Positions 1 to 8,535 of a DNA stretch of 64,000 bases are shown in pieces (positions within the stretch are counted from its first letter, which is position 1; each line of letters begins with the position of its first letter). The stretch comes from Parachitinimonas caeni (GTDB taxonomy: Bacteria > Pseudomonadota > Gammaproteobacteria > Burkholderiales > Chitinimonadaceae): NCBI RefSeq assembly GCF_030129945.1, contig NZ_JARRAF010000013.1, positions 1 through 64,000 on the forward strand, given 5' to 3'. The position numbers and the translations under genes were made by a program. The notes below the pieces were generated by a model. That model was given only the letters and a program-made list of their open reading frames with translations. It did not search any database and was not told where the DNA came from.

Positions 1-24
1 TGGGCGGGGGGTGTGCTTTTTCGC

Positions 25-216
25 GCCATAAATACGCGAACCCTAACGACGCCATGCCCAAAAAATCGACCCGGCCCGGAGGGTTTCGCCGGATTTGGGC
101 CTGCTGCCGCGTTAAAAATCGCTTGCTTAGTCCACTAAGCGGCGCGCTTTTCTCCTTGCATTAGGCCCAAATCCGACGAAACGCGATCCGGAACTAAAAT
201 GCCAACAGAGCCTAGG
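25..216. repeat. Two adjoining partial copies of a MITE-like inverted-repeat element
   Basis: Bases 25-80 match the central and right part of the full copy at 50710-50872 (shared words such as CCCTAACRACRCCATGC). Bases 80-216 form a longer copy: CCGGATTTGGGCCT near 90 is mirrored by AGGCCCAAATCCG near 165, and the right end AAAATGCCAACAGAGCCTAGG matches the family terminus. A small palindrome, GCTTAGTCCACTAAGC (125-140), lies in the middle. There is no coding potential and no transposase. The terminal CTAG supplies the stop codon of the minus-strand gene that follows. Edges are approximate. Confidence 0.6.
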
Positions 217-895
217 CTGGGCGTAGCCGCCGCAGGTTCCACGGAGAGGTCGGCAGGTTTTCGTCCAGCTTGCCGCCTTGCTTGCATTCGTCCGAATAGT
301 AGTCCTGCCGTAGATTGGGGTAGATCTCGATGTAGTACGCCAATGCCATGTCTCGCGCCTGCACTGCAGAAGCGCCAAGTGCCTGTGCCATCAGGGCATC
401 CCGTTGCACAGCCTGGCATTCGGTAACCGCCTCATTCATTTCACCTGCCATGTGCATGGTCTCGTGGGTGATGATGTGAACGGCAAACAACCGATCATTG
501 CTGATGCTGCGCCATTGGGTTGGGTCATCAAAAAACTCCCGTAGACCTTTGCAGGTTTCATGCCTCAGCTTGGATGACTTGGCCGGGCCCTCTTCGGTCC
601 ATTTGACATACCCCCACGCCATATCGGTGCCCCGGTCGAAAAACGTGTTCAGCTGCGAGCCGCAAACAAATTCCACTTTCTCCCCCACGACTTTCGATGC
701 GGCTTTGCCGGCACGGTCGGCAGCCCGATCGGCCTGCCAGCTAGGCAGATAGCTCAGGCCCGCTACAAGCAGGCAGACGCCAACTTCCAGCTTGGGAAAA
801 CGACGGTGAATGGGTAGATGATCGGGTTGGGGAATCAACCACTGCCGAAGGTAGAGCACCAAGACCGCGAGCGCGGCAAAGGTAAGCAGGATCAT
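212..895 (-). CDS. Membrane-anchored protein with an HExxH zinc-protease-like motif
   Basis: I do not recognise the family. The 227-residue protein has a membrane segment at residues 2-16 and a second hydrophobic stretch at 38-53. A soluble region then carries HETMH at residues 144-148 followed by GEMNEAVTEC (151-160). HExxH with a downstream Glu in a helix is the gluzincin arrangement, so a zinc-dependent peptidase is plausible but unproven. Three cysteines (78, 115, 160) plus C204 could form disulfides if the domain is extracytoplasmic. The stop codon TAG lies inside the terminal CTAG of the neighbouring repeat, so the present C-terminus may have been set by that insertion. The gene stands alone, with about 200 bases of unrecognised DNA before the next gene. 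Confidence 0.75.
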   Translation of the reverse strand: MILLTFAALAVLVLYLRQWLIPQPDHLPIHRRFPKLEVGVCLLVAGLSYLPSWQADRAADRAGKAASKVVGEKVEFVCGSQLNTFFDRGTDMAWGYVKWTEEGPAKSSKLRHETCKGLREFFDDPTQWRSISNDRLFAVHIITHETMHMAGEMNEAVTECQAVQRDALMAQALGASAVQARDMALAYYIEIYPNLRQDYYSDECKQGGKLDENLPTSPWNLRRLRPA

Positions 896-1096
896 GATGG
901 TTGCCTGAGGTGGGGCCGTAGCGAAGTTTGAACTTGGCTGTCATCTTGCCAAGTGTGCATTCGCTACGGACGGGCAACAAGCGTTACAAGGTCAAAACCA
1001 CCGGGGCGGCTTTTCGTGTGATAGGCCAATACCGCTCAAAAGCGTTGCCAGGATGGGCGGTGAGATTCTCCGGCATCTCCTCAGCACAACGCGCGC

Positions 1097-1585
1097 TCAG
1101 TTGCTACGTTCGAAAGTGACAATGCTGCGGGTCATGCCTTTATCGGCCCAGTTCGGCATAACGCGCCAGGGGGTCAGAACCTGCAGGCGATTGTCGGTGA
1201 TCTTGAAGGTACGTGACTGCTCGGTGCCAACCCATTCCGGGTTCCAGGCGACTTCGACCTTGGTAATCCATTTGTCGCCCTCAATCCGGTATTTGCCGGA
1301 ATAGGCCACCAGCGTGTCGAGCAGTGCGGCCTTCTCTTCAGCGGTCTTGCCGGCTTTGCGACCATCGCCGGTCAGGATGAAAGAAACCCGCTCCTGCGGT
1401 GTAAAAATGGCGTAGCCGCTTGGGTTCTTGCCCATGGGCGGGAATTTCTCGCCAGAAGACTGCACCTCGACTTCGTAAGCGGCGAGTTTCCAGATGCCTT
1501 GTATTGCAGTCTTGTCGTCAGCCCAGGCGGATGCGGTGGTGCTCAAGGCTGCCAGTAGGGCGATACGGGTTAGGGATAGATGCAT
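1097..1585 (-). CDS. Secreted lipocalin-like domain protein
   Basis: This is a 162-residue protein with a signal peptide (about residues 1-22, ending in ASAWA). The body matches the lipocalin-like family of small beta-barrel proteins: the opening IQGIWKLAAYEVE, a central YAIFTPQERVSFILT, and the GKYRIEGDKWITKVEVAWNP segment are typical. Members are usually periplasmic or secreted and their ligand is unknown. It is monocistronic, with a MITE-like repeat about 100 bases upstream of its start. Start ATG at 1585 gives a good signal peptide. Family assignment is fairly secure; function is not. Confidence 0.75.
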   Translation of the reverse strand: MHLSLTRIALLAALSTTASAWADDKTAIQGIWKLAAYEVEVQSSGEKFPPMGKNPSGYAIFTPQERVSFILTGDGRKAGKTAEEKAALLDTLVAYSGKYRIEGDKWITKVEVAWNPEWVGTEQSRTFKITDNRLQVLTPWRVMPNWADKGMTRSIVTFERSN

Positions 1586-1691
1586 AGCTTTAGTCTCGAT
1601 TGATATAGGTTGTTTACAGACTGCCAGTGCTTGATATAACCGGCAGCTGACATTTGTACCATCAAATGCCTCGCTTCAGCAGCTGAGGGGT

Positions 1692-1843
1692 CGTGGACCG
1701 TCCCGGGTTTTGGAGAGGGCGTTTCGTTAAATGGGAATGGGGCCCATTCGCAGGCTTGCGCTTATTTAGCTTGCTAAACCGCGCTCACCCTGCCCCAAAA
1801 CTCGGCCCGGCGCGACCGGAAACAAAACGTCAACAGCACCTAG
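1692..1843. repeat. MITE-like element, copy with degenerate left end
   Basis: The right half (TTTAGCTTGCTAAA about 1765-1778, CACCCTGCCCCAAAACTCG, then GGAAACAAAACGTCAACAGC and CACCTAG) matches the family. The left arm retains only GGGTTTTGGAGAGGG, mirrored by CCCTGCCCCAAAAC on the right. The left terminal 25 bases seen in the copy at 50710 are missing or diverged. As at 212, the terminal CTAG forms the stop codon of the minus-strand gene that begins here. Confidence 0.6.
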
Positions 1844-3051
1844 CTTTCGTGCTGGCGACCGGAGCCACCGCTGACTGACAACGCAACAAACCATACGGCC
1901 ATCCCGGCCAGTGCCAAGGCACCACCTACCCAACCCGTCGATGCCCAACCGAAACCTGCAGTAAGCGCCAAGCCGCCCAGCCAGGGGCCAAGCGCATTGG
2001 CCACGTTGAAAGCCGCATGATTCAGAGATGCAGCCAGGTTTTGCGCATCGCCTGCCACGTCCATCAGTCGCATTTGGAGAAGGGCGCCTAGTCCGCCGCC
2101 ACAGCCGATAGCGAACACGGCAAGCGCGATTGACCAGACATGGGATACGGTGAGGGGGTAGATAGCCAGCGCCAGTGTGCTCCACATCAGCAACATGCCT
2201 GCGGCACGCATGACGCCGTACCGTGCCAGATGGGGTGCGACGAAATTGCCACATGCCATTCCCGCACCGAAGACCGCCAATACCACCGGTATCGCACCGT
2301 CTGTTGCGCCCGTCACTGCGTGAAGCGTCGAAGCCAAATAGGTATACACCGCGAATAATCCGCCAAAACCCACCGCTCCGATGCCCAAGCTCAACCACAC
2401 CTGAGCCCGGCGGAGTGCGCCAAATTCGCGCAAGGCGGAAGCCCCGGCAGGCGGTGCCTGAGTAGGTAGAACCCGCAGCAGTAATCCGACGACCAGCAAT
2501 GCAAGAAATCCGATGGCGACAAATCCGGCACGCCATCCCAGCCATTGGGAAAGCAGATTGGCGAGCGGTACGCCAACCACTGTGGCCAATGCCAGGCCCA
2601 TGAGTACGCGACCCACGGCGTTGCCCCGTCTTTGCTCGGCGACCATGCCTGCGGCTGACAACACAGCTGTCCCAAAATACGCACCATGTGGAATCGCCGT
2701 CAGGAAGCGCATGATCACGAGTGCCTGCAGGCTTTGGGCGGTCGCGCTCAGGATGTTGCCAGCGGCAAACCACAGCAGTAACAGAACAAGCAGCAACCTA
2801 CGCTCAAGGCGCGCGCCCATCACGGCCAGTGCCGGCGCGCCGATGACTACGCCCAGCGCGTAGGCACTTACCACGTGACCACCTGCAGGCGCATTGACAC
2901 CGAGTTCCGCCGTGAACGCGGGTAAGAAGCTCATCGTTGCGAACTCGGTGGTTCCGATTGCGAAACCTCCGAGTGCGAGCGCGGCATGCGCCAACCACGG
3001 ATTCGCGTTGATGGAAGTGCTCGGCATATTGTTTTTGTCGTGAAAGGCCAT
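1840..3051 (-). CDS. MFS efflux transporter, AraJ/PbuE-like
   Basis: The protein has about 403 residues with twelve hydrophobic segments. An early loop contains GVVIGAPALAVMGARLERR, which matches motif A-like sequences of the drug:H+ antiporter-1 group. These carriers export small molecules or drugs from the cytoplasm. I chose ATG 3051 because AAAAAAGG sits seven bases before it; a GTG further upstream (3090) would abut the previous gene but lacks a ribosome site. It is the last gene of a three-gene run behind a DsbA-like protein and an NAD(P)-binding protein, all divergent from a LysR gene. The substrate cannot be read from the sequence. The stop codon lies in the adjoining repeat. Confidence 0.85.
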   Translation of the reverse strand: MAFHDKNNMPSTSINANPWLAHAALALGGFAIGTTEFATMSFLPAFTAELGVNAPAGGHVVSAYALGVVIGAPALAVMGARLERRLLLVLLLLWFAAGNILSATAQSLQALVIMRFLTAIPHGAYFGTAVLSAAGMVAEQRRGNAVGRVLMGLALATVVGVPLANLLSQWLGWRAGFVAIGFLALLVVGLLLRVLPTQAPPAGASALREFGALRRAQVWLSLGIGAVGFGGLFAVYTYLASTLHAVTGATDGAIPVVLAVFGAGMACGNFVAPHLARYGVMRAAGMLLMWSTLALAIYPLTVSHVWSIALAVFAIGCGGGLGALLQMRLMDVAGDAQNLAASLNHAAFNVANALGPWLGGLALTAGFGWASTGWVGGALALAGMAVWFVALSVSGGSGRQHES

Positions 3052-3090
3052 ATGACTACCTTTTTTCCGGATCGGTTGTGATGCCAACAC

Positions 3091-3714
3091 TCAATAGCCG
3101 ACAGTGAAGCGCTCGCGATGATGCTGAGGCCGCTCGGCTTCATCCAGCATCGCTACCGCGTAGTCCTCCAATGAGATATGACTCTTGCCATCAGCGTCGA
3201 TCAGCAGATTGTCCGTGCCGACGCGGTACTTGCCAGTGCGCTCACCCGGCACGAGCAAGGCCGATGGGCTGAGGAACACCCAGTCCAGTTCATTCTCGGT
3301 GCGCAGCAGGTCGAGGAAGGCGATGGTCAGCAAGGCGCCCGCTTTCCATTCCGCCGGGAAGTCGGGCTGATCTATCACGCGCTCGCCTGAAGGCAAGTGG
3401 AGCGAGCCGGCGCCGCCAACCGACAGGAACCGGGCCACGCCGGCTTGCTTGACGCCGGCGAGCAACGCCCGGACGCCACGGCCATCAGGGTCGGAACCAG
3501 GGTTGAACGCGCTGATGACCACGTCTTGGCCAGCCAGGCATTCGGACAGCGCTTGGGTGTCCGTCACGTCCACGCGGAGGCTGGTGAGCTGATCATGCTG
3601 CGGCAATGTCTCGAGGTGTTTGGCAATGGCGGTGATTTGGTGGCCGCGGCTAAGTGCTTCAGGCAGTAATTTCGAGCCTACGTAGCCGGTCGCGCCGATC
3701 AGTGCGATTTTCAT
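3091..3714 (-). CDS. NAD(P)-binding atypical short-chain reductase (NmrA/SDR_a5-like)
   Basis: This 207-residue protein opens with the Rossmann motif GATGYVG (residues 7-13). It has the length and spacing of the NAD(P)H-binding PF13460 family, whose members act as NAD(P)-dependent epimerase/reductase-like enzymes or redox sensors. It continues with DVTDTQAL and DVVISAFNPG segments typical of the fold. It is the middle gene between the DsbA-like and MFS genes, with a 55-base gap upstream and 39 bases to the chosen start of the MFS gene, so cotranscription is likely. Substrate unknown. The context with a thiol oxidoreductase-like protein and an efflux pump suggests response to an electrophile or xenobiotic, which is inference. 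Confidence 0.85.
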   Translation of the reverse strand: MKIALIGATGYVGSKLLPEALSRGHQITAIAKHLETLPQHDQLTSLRVDVTDTQALSECLAGQDVVISAFNPGSDPDGRGVRALLAGVKQAGVARFLSVGGAGSLHLPSGERVIDQPDFPAEWKAGALLTIAFLDLLRTENELDWVFLSPSALLVPGERTGKYRVGTDNLLIDADGKSHISLEDYAVAMLDEAERPQHHRERFTVGY

Positions 3715-3769
3715 AAATGGTCTTCCTGTGAGGTGGGTTGCGATAGTCGGATGTCTGAAAGGAAACTGC

Positions 3770-4447
3770 CTATCCGGCAGCGCGGTGGTGTCCCGCCTTG
3801 TCCAAAGACGATGTCACGATGCCGAGAAGCGCTGCGGAGAACGCTTCCGGGTTTCCGTAGAAGGGCTCGTGCCGGATGGGCGTGTACTCGCCTGCATGTT
3901 CGAGGACAAAGCCTGGAAATCCTTTGATTCCGTACTGGGCCATCAGGTGGCGACTGCTGCGGATATGTTCGTCGGCTTGACTGTTTCGGAGGGCGTCGGC
4001 GAAGTCGTCTGCCGCCAGGCCGATCTGGCCGGCCAGATCGGTGAGCACCCCGTCATCGACAACCCGGCGTCCCTGGACGTAGTGCCCGATCTGAATGGCA
4101 TGCAGCATTTCAAGATCCGCGCCGCTGCGTAGCGCGCCGGCAGCGATAACGGCAGCAATGACGGGGCGCGACCAGAAGATGGTGGCGGGATCGTCCAGCA
4201 GTTCATTGAGATAGACAGGCTCAAATGGCAGGCCGGTGAGTTCGGCAATGCGCCGATCATTCATCCGGATGTACCGGCGGGTTTCTGCCGTTAGCGAAGT
4301 CGGCGTTCCCCACAGCCCACCTCCATGCAGTTTGATGTCGATGCCATCGGCGGCGGCCGCCTTGACCAGGGAGGATGCGGCATAGCACCAGCCGCATAGT
4401 GGGTCGTGGATGTAGTGCAATAACAGCTTGTTCATATCAGTCTTCAT
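3770..4447 (-). CDS. DsbA-family thioredoxin-fold protein (FrnE/2-hydroxychromene isomerase-like)
   Basis: The protein has 225 residues and a CGWC active site near residues 18-21 (DPLCGWCYA), followed by a long helical insertion, as in the DsbA/FrnE family. There is no signal peptide, so it is likely cytoplasmic and acts as a dithiol oxidoreductase or uses the fold for a glutathione-dependent reaction. The C-terminal KGFPGFVLEHAGEY carries the cis-proline loop (GFPG). An alternative start ATG 4435 gives MNKLLLHYIHDPLC. It is first in a three-gene operon, divergent from the LysR gene 114 bases away, which probably controls it. Confidence 0.85.
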   Translation of the reverse strand: MKTDMNKLLLHYIHDPLCGWCYAASSLVKAAAADGIDIKLHGGGLWGTPTSLTAETRRYIRMNDRRIAELTGLPFEPVYLNELLDDPATIFWSRPVIAAVIAAGALRSGADLEMLHAIQIGHYVQGRRVVDDGVLTDLAGQIGLAADDFADALRNSQADEHIRSSRHLMAQYGIKGFPGFVLEHAGEYTPIRHEPFYGNPEAFSAALLGIVTSSLDKAGHHRAAG

Positions 4448-4561
4448 GGCGTGTTGCGTGTCCTCGCGCTGTTGGCAGTAACTGGGTGATTTATTATCAT
4501 GGCTTCTTATTCAGGTTTGTAGACGCGATTTAATTCAATACTTTTTAAGTGGTAGTAATAG

Positions 4562-5524
4562 ATGGATGACTATAAGCCCTATGCGGTTTTCGCCGAGGTG
4601 GTTCACGCAAGATCCATGAGCGCCGCTGCGAGGCGCCTTGGAATGACCCCCTCCGCAGTGAGTCAGATCGTGCGCGCCATGGAGCAACGCGCTGGCGTCG
4701 CGCTGCTGCATCGCTCCACGCGAAGGATTGCACTCACCGAGGCCGGAGAGCGCTGCTATCCACATTGCTTGCGCTTGCTCGAAGCCGGGCGTGCCGCAAC
4801 GGCATCCCTGGAACAGGCCCGGGATGCGCCGGTTGGCGAGCTGCGAATCGCTGCGCCGCTTGGCTTCGGTGCCCATGTCGCGCCAGCGCTGGCACCAGTC
4901 CTGGCGCAATGGCCTCAGCTACGGATGAGTCTGATTGTTGACGATGCGCTGATCGACCTGGTTGACGCGCGGATCGACATCGCGCTGCGAGTCGGTGAGT
5001 TACCTGATTCCACGTGGATTGCACGAAAGCTCGGTCAGATGGGCACGGTGTTATGCGCCGCACCGACATATCTGGCGCATCACGGCAGCCCGGATTCGCC
5101 GATTGAGCTAAGGCGACATCACTGGCTTGCCCTGATGCAGGAGGTACGAGAGATGACGGCAGATGCTGCTGTTCCCGACGGCGGGGAACCCGTGCCGAAC
5201 TTCATGCTGGAGACGGTGGATGGCCACGGCAACAGGGAGCCGATTCCCCTGCAGGCACGTGTGACTACCAGCAACCAAGTCGCACTGAGGCAGATGTGCG
5301 AGCAAGGCATAGGCATCGCACGGCTCTTCTATGCCGATGTGCGCCATACCCTTGAACAAGGACATCTGGTCAGGGTGTTGCCCCAACTGAGACTGCCGTC
5401 CTACCCACTCGCCATGCTGACCGCGCGGCGCGACGTAGAACCCGCCAAAGTGCGTGTGGCAACGACGGCGTTGAAGGCTTACTTTTCATCGCTGGCGATG
5501 GAGCATGAACCCGCTTTCGCTTGA
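4562..5524 (+). CDS. LysR-family transcriptional regulator
   Basis: The 320-residue protein has an N-terminal winged helix (SMSAAARRLGMTPSAVSQIV, residues 20-39), then LLHRSTRRIALTEAGE, and a LysR substrate-binding domain from about residue 90 (GELRIAAPLGFG). The sequence resembles the CrgA/AaeR-like group that lies beside the redox or efflux genes it regulates. It is transcribed divergently from the DsbA-like/NAD(P)-binding/MFS operon with a 114-base shared intergenic region, the usual layout for control of that operon. The inducer is unknown. Confidence 0.9.
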   Translation: MDDYKPYAVFAEVVHARSMSAAARRLGMTPSAVSQIVRAMEQRAGVALLHRSTRRIALTEAGERCYPHCLRLLEAGRAATASLEQARDAPVGELRIAAPLGFGAHVAPALAPVLAQWPQLRMSLIVDDALIDLVDARIDIALRVGELPDSTWIARKLGQMGTVLCAAPTYLAHHGSPDSPIELRRHHWLALMQEVREMTADAAVPDGGEPVPNFMLETVDGHGNREPIPLQARVTTSNQVALRQMCEQGIGIARLFYADVRHTLEQGHLVRVLPQLRLPSYPLAMLTARRDVEPAKVRVATTALKAYFSSLAMEHEPAFA

Positions 5525-5734
5525 TTCCGGTATAGGGGGGGTAAGACTGGTGGACCCTCTGCGATAGGGGGCGCTGAAACTTCTTGAATGACGTGAATCG
5601 TTCGACCGGAGGGGCCGGATCGCAACATCGGGTACAGTCGCCTTGATTGAGGCGTTTCGCGCTTTGTCTGGGTGATGGGCGCTAGGCAACCAGATTGGGA
5701 GAAGGCTTGGATGCGAATGGAGGCCTCAAAAAAC

Positions 5735-5761
5735 AAACACCCATTCTCAGAATGGGTGTTT
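5735..5761 (-). terminator. Intrinsic terminator of htpG
   Basis: A perfect 13-base inverted repeat (AAACACCCATTCT / AGAATGGGTGTTT) around a single C lies 31 bases after the htpG stop. On the minus strand it is followed by GTTTTTTG, a good U-tract. The 267-base gap 5525-5791 otherwise shows nothing I recognise. Confidence 0.85.
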
Positions 5762-5791
5762 GGTTTACTACGTAGCAGAGCCTAACGCCGA

Positions 5792-7681
5792 TCAGTTCGA
5801 CATCGCCAGCATCAGTCCATTCAAGCGCTTCACGAAGCCGGCCGGATCTTCCAGTGTGCCGCCTTCAGCCAGTAGTGCCTGATCAAACAGGATATGGCTC
5901 CAGTCATCGAAGCGATCCTTGCCTTGTTCGGCGCGCAGCTTGCCAACCAGTACGTGGTCAGGGTTGATTTCGAGAATCGGCTTGCTGCCACCGATGGTCT
6001 GGCCGGCAGACTTCAGAATCCGCTCCAGATGGCCGCTCATGGCGTGCTCGTCGGCGACCAGACAGGCAGGGCTGTCGGTCAGGCGATGGGTGACACGCAC
6101 TTCCTTTACCCGGTCGCCGAGCGAAGTCTTGACGGCTTCGATCAGGTCTTTCAGCGTTTCAGCCTTGGCTTCCTGCTCTTTCTTCTCGGCTTCATCTTCG
6201 AGCGAGCCGAGGTCGAGACCGCCCTTGGCAACCGACTGCAGGGTCTTCCCATCGAATTCGGTCAGGCTTGATACAAACCATTCGTCCACGCGGTCACTCA
6301 GCAGCAGCACTTCGATGCCCTTCTTGCGGAAGATTTCGAGGTGCGGGCTATTCTTGGCACCCGCATGGGTTTCGGCTGTGACGTAATAGATCTTGTCCTG
6401 GCCTTCCTTCATGCGGCCGATATAGTCCTTGAGTGAAACGATCTGATCTTCATCATCCGTATGGGTGCTGGCAAAGCGGCAAAGTGCGGCAATCCGCTCC
6501 TTGTTGCCATGGTCTTCGCCCACGCCTTCCTTCATGACCTTGCCGAATTCCTGCCAGAAGGCGGTGTAGTCATCGGCGCGGTTCTCGGCGATGTCTTCGA
6601 GCACGCCCAGTACCTTCTTGACGCAACCGGCCTTGATGGTGTCAATGTCCTTGCTGTGTTGCAGGATTTCGCGGCTGACGTTGAGGGGCAGATCGTTGCT
6701 GTCGATCACCCCGCGCACAAAGCGCAGGTATTGCGGCAGCAGCTTCTCGGCGTCTTCCATGATGAACACGCGGCGCACGAACAGCTTCACACCGTGGCGA
6801 CGCTCGCGGTCATACAGATCAAACGGGGCGCGCTTGGGGATGTAGAGCAGCTCGGTGTATTCCTGGCGGCCTTCGACTTTGGCGTGTGTCCAGGCCAGAG
6901 GCTCTTCCCAGTCGTGGCTCACATGCTTATAGAACTGCTTGTAATCGTCTTCGCTGATGTCGCTCTTGGCTCGGGTCCACAGGGCGTTAGCCTTGTTGAC
7001 GGTTTCCACTTCATCCGAAACGATGATTTCGCCGTTCTCGCCGTAGCTGTTGCCCTTTTTCATCATCACCGGCAGGGTGATGTGGTCGGAGTATTTGCGG
7101 ATCACCGACTTCAGGCGCCAGTCATCCAGAAACTCGTTTTCGTCTTCCTTCAGATGCAGCACGATTTCGGTGCCACGGCCTTCCTTGGTAACTTCTTCCA
7201 GCGTGAATTCGCCAGCCCCTTCGCTTTCCCAGCGGGTGGCAGCACTTTCGCCGGCACGGCGGGTAGTCAGGGTCACGCGGTCGGCCACGATGAAGGCGGA
7301 GTAGAAGCCCACGCCAAATTGGCCGATCAGGTTCGCATCCTTCTGGGCGTCGCCAGAGAGTTTGCCGAAGAATTCCTTGGTGCCAGAGCGGGCGATGGTG
7401 CCGATATTGGCCACGACTTCATCGCGACTCATGCCGATGCCGTTGTCGCGGATGGTGATGGTGCGGGCGTCTTTATCGAAGCCGATTTCAATCTTCAGGC
7501 TGCCATCACCTTCATACAAGGCGTCGTTATTGAGGGCTTCGAACTTAAGCTTGTCGCAGGCGTCACTGGCGTTGCTGATCAGCTCGCGCAGAAAGATTTC
7601 CTTGTTGGAATACAAGGAGTGGATCATCAGTTGTAACAGCTGTTTGACTTCGGTCTGAAAGCCTAGTGTTTGCTTGCTCAT
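5792..7681 (-). CDS. htpG: Chaperone HtpG (Hsp90)
   Basis: This 629-residue protein is close to the usual 620-630 length. It has the GHKL ATPase signatures of Hsp90: [24 protein letters not shown] and [11 protein letters not shown], then the middle-domain [13 protein letters not shown]. It is an ATP-dependent cytosolic chaperone that works with the DnaK system on stress-denatured clients. Start ATG 7681 ([12 protein letters not shown]) is preferred because AAAAGG lies eight bases before it; upstream in-frame GTG and ATG codons give only three extra residues. A sigma-32-type promoter lies just upstream and an intrinsic terminator follows, so the gene is a single heat-shock unit. Confidence 0.98.
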   Translation of the reverse strand: MSKQTLGFQTEVKQLLQLMIHSLYSNKEIFLRELISNASDACDKLKFEALNNDALYEGDGSLKIEIGFDKDARTITIRDNGIGMSRDEVVANIGTIARSGTKEFFGKLSGDAQKDANLIGQFGVGFYSAFIVADRVTLTTRRAGESAATRWESEGAGEFTLEEVTKEGRGTEIVLHLKEDENEFLDDWRLKSVIRKYSDHITLPVMMKKGNSYGENGEIIVSDEVETVNKANALWTRAKSDISEDDYKQFYKHVSHDWEEPLAWTHAKVEGRQEYTELLYIPKRAPFDLYDRERRHGVKLFVRRVFIMEDAEKLLPQYLRFVRGVIDSNDLPLNVSREILQHSKDIDTIKAGCVKKVLGVLEDIAENRADDYTAFWQEFGKVMKEGVGEDHGNKERIAALCRFASTHTDDEDQIVSLKDYIGRMKEGQDKIYYVTAETHAGAKNSPHLEIFRKKGIEVLLLSDRVDEWFVSSLTEFDGKTLQSVAKGGLDLGSLEDEAEKKEQEAKAETLKDLIEAVKTSLGDRVKEVRVTHRLTDSPACLVADEHAMSGHLERILKSAGQTIGGSKPILEINPDHVLVGKLRAEQGKDRFDDWSHILFDQALLAEGGTLEDPAGFVKRLNGLMLAMSN

Positions 7682-7727
7682 TGTCATCACCTTTTAAGTT
7701 GCCAAGGGTTGAATTGTGATGAGCGCG

Positions 7728-7755
7728 AGATGGGGGCTAGGACGGGTGTTTCAAG
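7728..7755 (-). promoter_or_regulatory. Sigma-32 (heat-shock) promoter of htpG
   Basis: On the minus strand CTTGAAA (7755-7749) is separated by 13 bases from CCCCATCT (7735-7728). The RpoH consensus is CTTGAAA, 11-16 bases, CCCCATnT, so both boxes match fully. It lies 47 bases before the htpG start codon. Confidence 0.85.
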
Positions 7756-7787
7756 GGGTGTCTAGCGGTTTACAGCGCAACGCGGGG

Positions 7788-7812
7788 GCATGGGCAGCCT
7801 GGCTGCCCATGC
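7788..7812 (-). terminator. Hairpin downstream of azoR, probable terminator
   Basis: A perfect 12-base stem, GCATGGGCAGCC / GGCTGCCCATGC, around a single T lies 12 bases after the azoR stop. There is no U-tract on the minus strand (CCCCGCG follows), so intrinsic termination is uncertain. It may instead protect the transcript end. Confidence 0.45.
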
Positions 7813-7824
7813 AATGCGCCTGAA

Positions 7825-8436
7825 TCAGATGGTGGTTTCAGCCAGTGTACCGATGGCGTTGCGGGCGGCATCCAGCGAGGTGTCGCGGACTGCCGGGCCC
7901 ATATTCAAGCCTTCGGCGGCGATGACGCTGACGTCGGCAATACCCAGGAATCCCAGCAGGAAGCGCAGATAGTCGATGTGCGCAGCGCTCCCAGGGGTAC
8001 CGGCATGCTTGCCGCCGGCGGTGGCAACGATCACGGCGCGCTTGCCATGAACCATGCCTTCCGGACCATTTGCCCCGTAGCGGAAAGTGACGCCTGCAAC
8101 CGAGATCAGATCAATCCAGGCCTTGAGCTGGCTGGGAATGCTGAAGTTGTACATGGGGGCGCCGATCACGATTACGTCGCTGGCCAGAAATTCTGCCATC
8201 ACGGCTTGCGCCTTGTCGGCCAGGCGACTTTGCTCGGGCGTGCGCAGTTCGGCCGGGGTGCCTTTGGCTGCCAGCACTGCACCGCTGAGGTGTCCATCGA
8301 CATCTGCTACCAAGTCGCGGTAGCTGACTTCGAGCTGGGATTCGGCCAGACGGAAGGCTTCAACCACTTCGCGGGTCAGTTGGCGGGAGACCGAGGCGTC
8401 GCCGAGGATGCTGGAATCGAGGTGTAACAGTTTCAT
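7825..8436 (-). CDS. azoR: FMN-dependent NADH-azoreductase
   Basis: The 203-residue flavodoxin-fold protein opens LLHLDSSILGDASVSRQL (phosphate-binding loop for FMN). It contains GAPMYNFSIPSQLKAWIDL and the ATAGGKHAGTPGS loop of the AzoR family. The enzyme reduces quinones and azo compounds with NADH in the cytoplasm. ATG 8436 is preferred because GGAG lies nine bases before it; an upstream extension of 13 codons has no support. It is divergent from a LysR gene 99 bases away, the common arrangement for quinone- or electrophile-induced azoreductases. Confidence 0.93.
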   Translation of the reverse strand: MKLLHLDSSILGDASVSRQLTREVVEAFRLAESQLEVSYRDLVADVDGHLSGAVLAAKGTPAELRTPEQSRLADKAQAVMAEFLASDVIVIGAPMYNFSIPSQLKAWIDLISVAGVTFRYGANGPEGMVHGKRAVIVATAGGKHAGTPGSAAHIDYLRFLLGFLGIADVSVIAAEGLNMGPAVRDTSLDAARNAIGTLAETTI

Positions 8437-8535
8437 GATGTTTGCTCCGTAAGGTGGTGTGCATTGACGGAACACATCTTAAATTTGCATCATCAGTGGA
8501 ACTAGCCGGTTAAATTGAGAAGGATTGTTCTACTG

